DNA from: Pseudoxanthobacter soli DSM 19599
Lineage (GTDB): Bacteria > Pseudomonadota > Alphaproteobacteria > Rhizobiales > Segnochrobactraceae
Assembly (NCBI RefSeq): GCF_900148505.1
Contig: NZ_FRXO01000011.1
Span: 1 to 64,000, forward strand
Length of the DNA stretch: 64,000 nt
Reading direction: 5' to 3'
Part shown: positions 47,611 through 55,307 of the stretch, piece by piece
Layout of the letters: the number at the start of each line of letters is the position of its first letter
Position numbering within the stretch: the stretch's first letter is position 1
Position numbers and translations under genes: made by a program
The notes under the pieces: generated by a model
The model's database searches: none
Told to the model about the DNA's origin: nothing
What the model saw: the letters and a program-made list of their open reading frames with translations, nothing else

Positions 47611-48650
47611 TCGACCAGCTCCTCGATGCGCCGCAGAGCTTCGACTTCGTCCAGGCGATGCGGGTGCTCGAAGCCGCGGGCGGATTGGGCGACCATGTCT
47701 CGATGGCGGCCGCCCGCACGCCCGCCGGCTATGGCGGCACATTCCGGCTTCGCTTCGTCAACGATGCCCGGCTGCGCTATCCGACCGCGGTCATCTCCAG
47801 CGCCGAGAAGGAGCCGGACGGCTCCGTGCGGATGACGGTGGCCGGCATCGGCATGATCGGCGCGCTCGGCACGCTGCCCTACAGCTACACCACGCTCGCC
47901 ACCGCGCGGCTCGGCCACAACAACGAGGCGCTGAAGGCCTTCCTCGACATCTTCCAGCACCGCGCGGTCGAGCTGTTCTACGGCGCCTCCAGCAAATACC
48001 GCCTGGCGATCGATTTCGAGCGGCGGGAGCGCACGGGCGAGGACGGGTTCGGCAGCGTGCTGCGCAGCCTCGCCGGCATCGAGGGCGCGTCCCTGCGCAA
48101 CCGCATGTCGGTGCCGGACGACACCGTCCTGCACTATGCCGGGCTGTTCGCGTCCGGTCCCCGCTCCGCGGACGGGCTTGAGGCGCTGCTGCGCAGCGAA
48201 TTGCGGCACCCGGTCTCGGTCCTTCAGTTCGTCGGACGCTGGGTGCCGGTCGCGGCGGAAGAGCAGACCCGGCTCGGCGGCGGCCGCGCGTCGGGCGGCC
48301 AATATTGCGGGCTCGGCACAAACGCCGTGGTCGGCGACCGGGTGTGGAGCGCGCAGCATTCCGCGCGGATCGTCATCGGCCCCATCGGCCGCGAGGAGAT
48401 GGAGGCGCTGCTGCCCGGCGGACAGCAGAGCCGCTTCATCGCCGATCTCGTGCGCTTCTATTGCGGCGCCGAGTACGAATTCGACGTCCAGCTCGTGATG
48501 CGCGCCGACGCCGTTCCCGCGGCCCGTCTCGCCCGCGGCGATGGCGACGATCCCGGCGCCGCCCGCCTCGGCCAGACCGCCTGGAGCCTGAGCGGCCCGA
48601 GCCCGGTCGCCCGCGACGAAGCGATCTTCCCGTTGTCCCCGCCCGAATGA
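47574..48650 (+). CDS. tssG: T6SS baseplate protein TssG
   Basis: 358 residues. It starts at the ATG at 47574, overlapping tssF by 37 bases, consistent with translational coupling. Marks are IDQLLDAPQSFDFVQAMRVL, RLRFVNDARLRYPTAVISSA, GMIGALGTLPYSYTTLATAR, LKAFLDIFQHRAVELFYGA and QFVGRWVPVAAEEQTRLGGG. It belongs to the TssF-TssG wedge complex. Confidence 0.94.
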   Translation: MARSRRRSSHSVIDQLLDAPQSFDFVQAMRVLEAAGGLGDHVSMAAARTPAGYGGTFRLRFVNDARLRYPTAVISSAEKEPDGSVRMTVAGIGMIGALGTLPYSYTTLATARLGHNNEALKAFLDIFQHRAVELFYGASSKYRLAIDFERRERTGEDGFGSVLRSLAGIEGASLRNRMSVPDDTVLHYAGLFASGPRSADGLEALLRSELRHPVSVLQFVGRWVPVAAEEQTRLGGGRASGGQYCGLGTNAVVGDRVWSAQHSARIVIGPIGREEMEALLPGGQQSRFIADLVRFYCGAEYEFDVQLVMRADAVPAARLARGDGDDPGAARLGQTAWSLSGPSPVARDEAIFPLSPPE

Positions 48651-48747
48651 CCGGCGCGGCCGCCCGCCGCCGTCGCGTTGCCATCCCCGTCATGGCCTGC
48701 CGTCGTCTTCGCGGAAGGCCGATCCCGAGATCAAAGCGAGAGTTCCC

Positions 48748-50304
48748 ATGGATTCCTGGTCGAACGGCTATGTCAGCGACATCGAATATCTGCCCGGCTT
48801 CTATGTCGAGCAGACCCCCGGCCATCTCCTGCTGAGCTGCCTGCTCAACGGGTTCGAGCCGCCGTTCTCCGGCGACCGGTTCACCTATTGCGAACTCGGC
48901 TGCGGCCAGGGCAACACCGCCAACATCATCGCCGCCGCCAACCCGAACGCGACGGTGATCGCGGTCGATTTCAATCCCGCCCACATCGCGCGGGCGCGTC
49001 AGGCCGCCGAGGCGGCGGGCCTCACCAACATCCAGTTTTTCGAGGAAGGCTTCGCCGACCTGATCCATCGCACCGGCCTGCCCGAGTTCGACATCGTGTC
49101 GCTCCATGGCGTCTGGTCGTGGATCGGCGAGGACGACCGCAAGGACGTCACCACCTTCCTGAAAAAGGCGGTGAAGCCGGGCGGCCTCGTGGCCGTCACC
49201 TATAATGCCATGCCGGGCTGGGCGACGACGCTGCCGATCCAGCACCTCCTGATGGATTTCGCCCGCTTCAGCCACGAGACCAGCGACAAGCGCGTGGTCG
49301 ACGGCCTCGACTTCATCGACCGGCTTCGCGCCGCCGGCTCCTATGCCGCGAACGACGAGGCGCTCCTGAAGCAGATCCGCGGCGGCGACAAGGTCGCGCC
49401 GGACCGGGCGGTCTATCTCGCCCATGAATATCTCAATCAGAACTGGCGTCCGCTCTATCACAGCGAAACCGCGTCGATGCTTGCCGAGGCCAAGCTCGGC
49501 TTCATCGGGTCCGCGACGCTGCTGGAGACGTTCCCCGACCTGATGCTGCGGCCGGACCAGCGCGAGATCCTGAACAGCGTGCCCGCCGGCTCGTTCCGCG
49601 AGACCGTGAAGGACTATCTCACCAACCGCCGCTTCCGGCGCGACGTCTTCGTCCGCGGCCCGCGCAAGCTGACCGACAGCGAGCGCGACGCGTGGCTCGA
49701 GAATGTCGGCCTCGCGGCGACGATCACCGCGGAGGCCGCCAAGCTCGTGCTCGACGTGCCGGTCGGGACGGCGGAGTTGCCGAAAGACCACTATCACCCG
49801 GTGTTCGAGGCGCTCGCCGCCCGTCCGCACACCCTGCGCGAGCTCGCCGACCTGCCGCCGCTGCGCAATCTCGCCGGCGCGCCGTCGATGGTGGAACTCG
49901 CCGGCATCCTCGCCGGCACGTCGCAGGCGATCCTGCTGCCGTGGGGCCTCTCCAACCGCGGCCTGACGGAACAGGTGCTGCGCTACAATGTCCGCGCGAC
50001 CGCTGAGGTGTTCGAGCAGCGCGCGGCCCACACCGCGATCGCGCTGCCGCTGTCCGGCGGCGGCATGTCGCTGCCGACCATGGATGCCCTCGTCTATTTC
50101 GGCATCACCGGCGGGCGCGCCACCAGCGACGAGGAACTCGTCGAACTGCTCTATCGCAAGCTTTCCGTCGGCAAGGTGCCGCTGATGAAGGACGGCGCCG
50201 TCGTCAGCGAGCCGGAAGCGGTCCGCGCCATGATCGTGGAAAGCGTCAACTGGGGCCTCCAGCACCGCGTACCGCTGTGGAAGCAGCTCGGGGCGATCTT
50301 CTGA
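48748..50304 (+). CDS. SAM-dependent methyltransferase with C-terminal regulatory domain
   Basis: 518 residues. Class I methyltransferase fold at the N-terminus with motif I YCELGCGQGNTANIIAAAN (about 47-65) and AVDFNPAHIARARQ. The middle and C-terminal parts (about 200-518) match the methyltransferase regulatory-domain type (YLAHEYLNQNWRPLYHSETA, MLAEAKLGFIGSATLLETFP, NRRFRRDVFVRGPRKLTDSE). Substrate unknown. It is the last plus-strand gene, 97 bases after tssG and directly before a terminator, so it may be part of the T6SS transcript and act on a T6SS protein or envelope component (inference). Confidence 0.82.
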   Translation: MDSWSNGYVSDIEYLPGFYVEQTPGHLLLSCLLNGFEPPFSGDRFTYCELGCGQGNTANIIAAANPNATVIAVDFNPAHIARARQAAEAAGLTNIQFFEEGFADLIHRTGLPEFDIVSLHGVWSWIGEDDRKDVTTFLKKAVKPGGLVAVTYNAMPGWATTLPIQHLLMDFARFSHETSDKRVVDGLDFIDRLRAAGSYAANDEALLKQIRGGDKVAPDRAVYLAHEYLNQNWRPLYHSETASMLAEAKLGFIGSATLLETFPDLMLRPDQREILNSVPAGSFRETVKDYLTNRRFRRDVFVRGPRKLTDSERDAWLENVGLAATITAEAAKLVLDVPVGTAELPKDHYHPVFEALAARPHTLRELADLPPLRNLAGAPSMVELAGILAGTSQAILLPWGLSNRGLTEQVLRYNVRATAEVFEQRAAHTAIALPLSGGGMSLPTMDALVYFGITGGRATSDEELVELLYRKLSVGKVPLMKDGAVVSEPEAVRAMIVESVNWGLQHRVPLWKQLGAIF

Positions 50305-50343
50305 GCCGGCGGTTCACGCACCTACCACATAGATAGGATGAAC

Positions 50344-50367
50344 GGGCGCCTGCCCCGGCGGGCGCCC
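50344..50367. terminator. Hairpin between the convergent methyltransferase and fhuC genes
   Basis: Arms GGGCGCC and GGCGCCC (50344-50350 and 50361-50367) enclose a ten-base loop. It lies 40 bases after the plus-strand stop and touches the minus-strand stop codon, so it could serve both directions. Confidence 0.6.
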
Positions 50368-51152
50368 TACACCGCGAAGGCGAGCGGCGCCTCTGCCTCG
50401 GGGTGGGGCAGGGTGCTCATGCGCACACCGTAGATCGCGAACAGCGTCTCCGGCGTCACGATCTCGGCCGGCGTGCCGCGCGCGATCAGCCGGCCGGTAT
50501 GCAGCGCGACGATCTCGTCGCAGAAGCGCGCGGCCATGTTGATGTCGTGCAGCACGACCACGACGCCGAGGCCGCGCTCCGCCGAAAGCCGGTGCACCAG
50601 TGACAGCACCTCCATCTGATGGGCGATGTCGAGCGCGGAGATCGGCTCGTCCAGCAGCAGGCATTCGGTGTCCTGCGCGATGAGCATCGCCAGCCAGACG
50701 CGCTGGCGCTCTCCGCCCGAAAGCGTGTCGACCAGCCGGCCGGCGAACCGCGCCGTGTCGGTCAGCTCAAGCGCCTCGGCGACTTTCGCCCGATCGTCCG
50801 GCGAGAACCGGCCGAGGGCGCCGTGCCAGGGATAGCGGCCGAGCGCCACCAGTTCCTCCACCAGCATGCCCGTCGCGGGCGGGGTATATTGCGGCAGGTA
50901 GGCGACGCGGCGGGCGAACGCCCGGCTTCCCCAGTCTGCCAGCGGCCGGCCGCCGAAGCGGATCGTGCCGGAAGACGCCGGCTGCTGGCGCGCGAGCAGC
51001 CGGACGAGCGTCGACTTGCCGGAGCCGTTATGCCCGATGAGGCCCACCACCCGGCGCGGCGGCAGGGCGAGCGTCAACGGCTCCACCAGAACCCGGCCGG
51101 CGGCGGAGAAACTCGCGGCATCGAGTTCGAACAGCGGCGCCGGTGCCGCCAT
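50367..51152 (-). CDS. fhuC: Iron-siderophore ABC transporter ATP-binding protein
   Basis: 261 residues. ATPase of a FhuBCD-type importer. Walker A GHNGSGKST (40-48), the Q-loop YLPQYTPPATGMLVEELVAL, signature LSGGERQRVWLAMLIAQD, Walker B CLLLDEPISALDIAHQ and the switch His in VVVLHDINMAARFCD. The start at 51152 (MAAPAPL) was chosen because the frame upstream to 51356 runs into the siderophore-interacting gene and is not conserved. It is last of the import genes. Confidence 0.92.
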   Translation of the reverse strand: MAAPAPLFELDAASFSAAGRVLVEPLTLALPPRRVVGLIGHNGSGKSTLVRLLARQQPASSGTIRFGGRPLADWGSRAFARRVAYLPQYTPPATGMLVEELVALGRYPWHGALGRFSPDDRAKVAEALELTDTARFAGRLVDTLSGGERQRVWLAMLIAQDTECLLLDEPISALDIAHQMEVLSLVHRLSAERGLGVVVVLHDINMAARFCDEIVALHTGRLIARGTPAEIVTPETLFAIYGVRMSTLPHPEAEAPLAFAV

Positions 51153-51187
51153 CGCGGCCGCGTCGGTGACAGCGGACGTCGCGGGGC

Positions 51188-52282
51188 TCAATCCTGCCCC
51201 CGCGCGTTGTCGCCGCTCGCGCCGAGCCGCCAGTAGGCGACGACGAGATGCTGTTCGCGGGCGAGGCCCCGTTCCCCGCGCAGATATGTGCGGATGGCCC
51301 TCGCGGCCCCGTGTTCGCACCCGGCCCAGGCGAAGACCGTGCCGGCATCCGGCCAATCCACGCCGCGAACGGCCTCGGCGAGCAGCGTCGTGCCGCCCGC
51401 GTCCGCCCCGTCGCGGTGAAGCCAGCGGATCGTGGCGCTGGCCGCGGTCGGAAGCGGCTGTTCCTCCCGGGCGTCGGCGACCTCGATGAAGACGGTGGCG
51501 CGCGCGGTCGCGGGCAGCCGTTCGAGGATGCGGCCGATCGCCGGCAGCGCGGTCTCGTCGCCGGCAAGCATGGACCAGTCCGCTTCGCCGAAGGTGCCGC
51601 CGCCCGGGCCGGTCATGCCCACCACGTCACCCGGCTCGGCATGGCGCGCGAAGCTGGCGCCCGGCGTCTCCGCGCCCTCGTGCAGCACGAAATCGATGTC
51701 GATCTCGCCTTTCGCCACGTCGATGTGCCGGATGGTGTAGACGCGGGCGATGGGCCGCCGGCTCTCGTCGGGCCAGCTCGGCCGGCCGTCCGCGCCGGTC
51801 ACCGGCCATTGCGGCGCCGCGCCCGGTTGCGGGAACAACAGGCGGACATGAAGCCCGCCGCTGGCGAACCGCGCGAGGTTCTCGCCGGCGAGCGTCACCC
51901 GGCGCATGTGCGGGGTGACGTTGCGCGCGCCGACGACGCGCATCTCGCGGAAATAGGGCAATGGCGCACCGGCGGCGCCGTCACCGGCCCAGACGATGGC
52001 GGGCTTGTCCGGGGCAGCGAATGCGAGGATATGCTCGGCAAGCGAGAGCTTCACATAGGCGAAGTTGGTTTCCTCGTCGCCCTCGGCCTCCAGCAGCAGG
52101 GTGCGTTCCGCAGCTTCCAGCCGCGCCGTTCCGAACACCGTCTCGATCCGAGCGGCTCCGCGCGAGCGTGAGACGGTGCCGTGCTCGGCGAGGTGATCGC
52201 AGAGTTTCGTCAGCACGGCCTCGGGCTCCGCCAGCGCGACTTTGGCGACGGCCTTGAAGGTGGAAGCGCGTTCGGCACCCAT
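51188..52282 (-). CDS. Siderophore-interacting protein (ferric reductase) with DUF2218 domain
   Basis: 364 residues. Residues about 1-100 are a DUF2218-like domain (LTKLCDHLAEHGTVSRSRGA, EETNFAYVKLSLAEHILAFA). The rest is the SIP/ViuB ferredoxin-reductase fold that reduces ferric siderophores with NAD(P)H or reduced ferredoxin and FAD. Family marks are MRRVTLAGENL, RVYTIRHID (the FAD-binding R-x-Y-T), GAETPGASFARHAEPGDVVG, and FAWAGCEHGAARAIRTYLRG with VAYWRLG at the end. It should release iron after uptake by the neighbouring transporter. It lies 12 bases after fhuB. Confidence 0.93.
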   Translation of the reverse strand: MGAERASTFKAVAKVALAEPEAVLTKLCDHLAEHGTVSRSRGAARIETVFGTARLEAAERTLLLEAEGDEETNFAYVKLSLAEHILAFAAPDKPAIVWAGDGAAGAPLPYFREMRVVGARNVTPHMRRVTLAGENLARFASGGLHVRLLFPQPGAAPQWPVTGADGRPSWPDESRRPIARVYTIRHIDVAKGEIDIDFVLHEGAETPGASFARHAEPGDVVGMTGPGGGTFGEADWSMLAGDETALPAIGRILERLPATARATVFIEVADAREEQPLPTAASATIRWLHRDGADAGGTTLLAEAVRGVDWPDAGTVFAWAGCEHGAARAIRTYLRGERGLAREQHLVVAYWRLGASGDNARGQD

Positions 52283-52294
52283 GGGAGTTTCCTT

Positions 52295-54295
52295 TCAGGT
52301 CGCCCTGCCGCCGCGCCCGAGCAGCCAGACCAGATAGGGCCCGGCGAGGAGCGAGGCGAACAGGCCGAGGGGGAGCTGGTAGGGATAGGCCGCCATCCGC
52401 GCCAGCCAGTCGGAGGCGACCATCAGGCCCGCGCCGATCGCGACCGCGCCGGCCAGCATCGGCAGCGTGCGGGTCAATCCGGCCAGGCGCGCCAGGTGCG
52501 GGGCGATCAGCCCCGCGAAGCTCAGCGGGCCCACGAACAGCGCGGCGAACGCTGCGGAGAGGCCCGCGAGCACGATGAGGATGAAGCGGCTCATGCGCTC
52601 GGGCACGCCGAGGGCCCCGGCGACGCTGCCGAGCGGCAGGATGTCGAGCCAGCGCAGCGCCGGCAGCAGCGACAGGATCAGCACCGCGGAGGCGAGGCCG
52701 GCCGCCGCCGCCTCGCTCCAGTCCGCGGCATTGGTCGAACCGCCGATCCAGCCCAGCAGCGCGAACGCGGCGGGGGAGCCCGTGGCGATCACGGCGGTGA
52801 TGATTGCGCTGCACAGCGCCCCGACGGCGATGCCGGCGAGAAGCAGTCGCTCCGGCCCGAGATCGGCGCGCCGGGCGATGGCGAGCAGCGCGGCGAGGAC
52901 GAGGATTGCGCCCGCCGCGGCGGCAAGCGCCTGTACGGCGAGGCCGGGGGCGGGCAGCACCAGCAGCGCGGCGGCGATCCCGACACCGGCGCCGCTGCCC
53001 ACGCCCAGAATCTCCGGCCCGGCGAGCGGGTTGGCGGTGACGCGCTGGAGCACGGTGCCGGAGGCTGCGAGTAGGGCGCCCGCCGCCGCGGCCACGATGG
53101 TGCGCGGCAGCCGCCATTCCGCCAGATCGGCGAGAAGCGGGCCGGTGGCGAGCGTCCAGCCGTCCGGCCCCCGGCCGACGACGAGGGCGACGATGGCGGC
53201 AAGGAGGGTGAGCGCCGCGACGGCGCCGATCATCGCCGCCGGGCGCGCGGCGCGCGGCACCGCGCCGGGCTGCGCGCCGAGGGAAGAGGGGCGGAACAGG
53301 CCGAGCCGCGGCAGCAGCCACAGCAGCAGCGGCCCGCCCAGCAGCGCCGTCGCGGCGCCGGTCGGCACCCGTTCGCCCCCGCCCGAAAGAAGCTGCACCA
53401 TGCCGTCGGCGAGCCACAGCAGCACCGCGCCGGCGAGCGGCGCCGCGATCAGCATCGCCTTCGGCGTTCGCGCCCCGCTCAGCCGCGCCAGTGCCGGCGC
53501 GGCAAGGCCGACGAAGCCGATGACGCCCACCTCCGAGACGACCGAACTTGCGAGCCAGACCGCGACCGCGACCGTCGCCAGCCGGATCGCCGCGGTCGAG
53601 ACGCCAAGACCCCGCGCGCCGGCGTCATCGAGGCCGAGCACCGTGAGCGGCCGCAGCAGCAGGGCGGAGGCGAGTGCCGCCAGCGCCAGCCGCAGGCCGA
53701 GCGTCAGCGTCGGGGTCCAGCTCTGCTGGGTGAGCGATCCCCCGCCCCAGATGAACAGCGAATACATGTACTCGCCGTTGGCGAGGATCAGCGCGGTGGC
53801 GGCGGATGTGGCGGTGAGCGCCGTCAACATGCCGGCGAGCGCGACGGAGACCGGTTCGAGACCCGTCTTCCAGGTGAGCCCCAACACGAGCGCGACGGCG
53901 GCAATGCCGCCGGCGAGCGCCACGCCTTCCCGCGCGACCTCCATCAGCATCGGTGCATAGAGCGCGGCGGCGGCCAGTGCGAGCTGCGCGCCGGCGGCGA
54001 TGCCGAGGGTGGAGGGTTCGGCCAGCGGATTGTGCAGCACGCGCTGCAGCAGCATCCCCGAAAGCCCGAGCGCCGCGCCGCAGACGAGTGCGACCGCCAC
54101 CCGCGGCAGCACGCTGTAGAACAGGATGATCCTCTCCAGCCCGGCCGCGTCCGGTCCAGTACCAGCCAACCCTGTCCAGTGAGCGGCGACCTGCACCGCC
54201 GAAAGCGCGGCCGCGACAGCCGCCGCCATGCCCCAGAGCAGGAACGCGCGATGGGCCGCCGGCCGCATCTCCGGGAGAGGCAGTCGCTCAGCCAT
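52295..54295 (-). CDS. fhuB: Iron-hydroxamate ABC transporter permease FhuB (fused double permease)
   Basis: 666 residues with two FecCD-type halves in one chain, which is characteristic of FhuB. Each half carries the core LSGMLLQRVLHNPLAEPSTL or SGTVLQRVTANPLAGPEILG, ILLAGI-like ERLLLAGIAVGALCSAIITA and GPLSFAGLIAPHLARLAG. About 18 to 20 helices are predicted. Start at 54295 (MAERLPLPEM); the frame runs to 54817 but overlaps fhuD. It overlaps the end of fhuD by eight bases, so the genes are coupled. Confidence 0.94.
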   Translation of the reverse strand: MAERLPLPEMRPAAHRAFLLWGMAAAVAAALSAVQVAAHWTGLAGTGPDAAGLERIILFYSVLPRVAVALVCGAALGLSGMLLQRVLHNPLAEPSTLGIAAGAQLALAAAALYAPMLMEVAREGVALAGGIAAVALVLGLTWKTGLEPVSVALAGMLTALTATSAATALILANGEYMYSLFIWGGGSLTQQSWTPTLTLGLRLALAALASALLLRPLTVLGLDDAGARGLGVSTAAIRLATVAVAVWLASSVVSEVGVIGFVGLAAPALARLSGARTPKAMLIAAPLAGAVLLWLADGMVQLLSGGGERVPTGAATALLGGPLLLWLLPRLGLFRPSSLGAQPGAVPRAARPAAMIGAVAALTLLAAIVALVVGRGPDGWTLATGPLLADLAEWRLPRTIVAAAAGALLAASGTVLQRVTANPLAGPEILGVGSGAGVGIAAALLVLPAPGLAVQALAAAAGAILVLAALLAIARRADLGPERLLLAGIAVGALCSAIITAVIATGSPAAFALLGWIGGSTNAADWSEAAAAGLASAVLILSLLPALRWLDILPLGSVAGALGVPERMSRFILIVLAGLSAAFAALFVGPLSFAGLIAPHLARLAGLTRTLPMLAGAVAIGAGLMVASDWLARMAAYPYQLPLGLFASLLAGPYLVWLLGRGGRAT

Positions 54296-55172
54296 CGGAG
54301 CCGCCGATCGGATCGCCCCGGCATTCGCCCGAAAGGCAGGCGGCGAACAGGCGGGCGAAGCGCTGGGCGGCGGGCAGTCCGCCGAAATGGTCGACCGGCG
54401 GAAGAACGGAGACCCGGCCTTGCCTGACCATCGGCAGCGCGCGCCAGAGTGCGCTGGCGGCAAGGGTGCGGCGCGCATCCGGCGGAACCGGCTCGACCAC
54501 CACGAGCGTCGCGTCGGGCACCTTCGCCAGCGCCTCGATACCGACCGGCGCCGCCGCGGAATAGCGCGTCTCGCCCTGCCAGGCGTTGGTGAAGCCGAGG
54601 CGCGAGAGCACGTCGCCGAACATGCTGTCGGCACCGAAGGCGCGGAAGTGCCGAGCGTCGCCGATGCTGGCGACGAACACAGGGCGCGCGGCCTCCGCCC
54701 GCAGACGGCCGCGCAGCCTCTCGATCTCGGCGGCGGCCATGGCCACCAGCTCGCGGGCCTGCGGCAGTCGTTCGAGGCGTTCGCCGAGCGCCAGCGCCGC
54801 CGCCTCGGCCCGCGCATAGGGCGGTTCGCCGGGAACGTAGATCGTGGCCGAGAACACCGGCGCGATGCGCTCGAGCTGCGCGCGCATGGTCTCGTAGAAG
54901 CCCGAAATCAGGATCAGGTCGGGCGCGACGGCGCGAAGCTGCTCGTAATTCGGCAGGCCCCTGAGCCCGAGATCGGCGACGCCGGGCGGCACGGCGGGCT
55001 CCACGGCGATGGCGCGGTACTGCCGCAGTTCGGTTGCGGCGACCGGCACGGCGCCGAGCGCGAGCGCGGTCTCCAGCATCGCCCAGTCGATCGCCGCCAC
55101 GCGCGGCTCGCTGCCTCCGGCACGCGCCCGGCCGGCGCGAAGGGCGAACATCGACACGGCCGCGCCCAGCAC
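54288..55172 (-). CDS. fhuD: Iron-hydroxamate periplasmic binding protein FhuD
   Basis: 294 residues from the GTG at 55172, the first canonical start. The fold is of the FhuD/FecB binding-protein type: RVAAIDWAMLETALALGAVP, DLGLRGLPNYEQLRAVAPDL and DLILISGFYETMRAQLERIA. The same frame stays open upstream to about 55308 and reads APSRRAVLGAAVSMFALRAG across the GTG, a clear Tat-type signal whose arginines would be lost if translation began at 55172. No ATG, GTG or TTG occurs upstream in frame, so the true start may be non-canonical or the gene may be affected by a small mutation. It is coupled to fhuB and lies after the receptor gene, past a hairpin. Confidence 0.85.
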   Translation of the reverse strand: MLGAAVSMFALRAGRARAGGSEPRVAAIDWAMLETALALGAVPVAATELRQYRAIAVEPAVPPGVADLGLRGLPNYEQLRAVAPDLILISGFYETMRAQLERIAPVFSATIYVPGEPPYARAEAAALALGERLERLPQARELVAMAAAEIERLRGRLRAEAARPVFVASIGDARHFRAFGADSMFGDVLSRLGFTNAWQGETRYSAAAPVGIEALAKVPDATLVVVEPVPPDARRTLAASALWRALPMVRQGRVSVLPPVDHFGGLPAAQRFARLFAACLSGECRGDPIGGSDG

Positions 55173-55272
55173 CGCCCGCCGCGACGGTGCAGCCGCCTCC
55201 CGCTTTCCGGCCGGCGCTTCCGGCCGGATGATCTCAGCTCGTGTGGCGGAAATCGCCTGCTCTCCGAACGAA

Positions 55273-55298
55273 GACGCCCGCCGGACGAGGCGGGCGCC
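55273..55298 (-). terminator. Hairpin between the TonB receptor and fhuD genes
   Basis: On the minus strand a stem GGCGCCCGCC/GGCGGGCGTC encloses TCGTCC, followed by TTCGTTC, just past the receptor stop (55308). It would separate the abundant receptor message from the transporter genes. Confidence 0.65.
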
Positions 55299-55307
55299 GC
55301 ATCTCTC

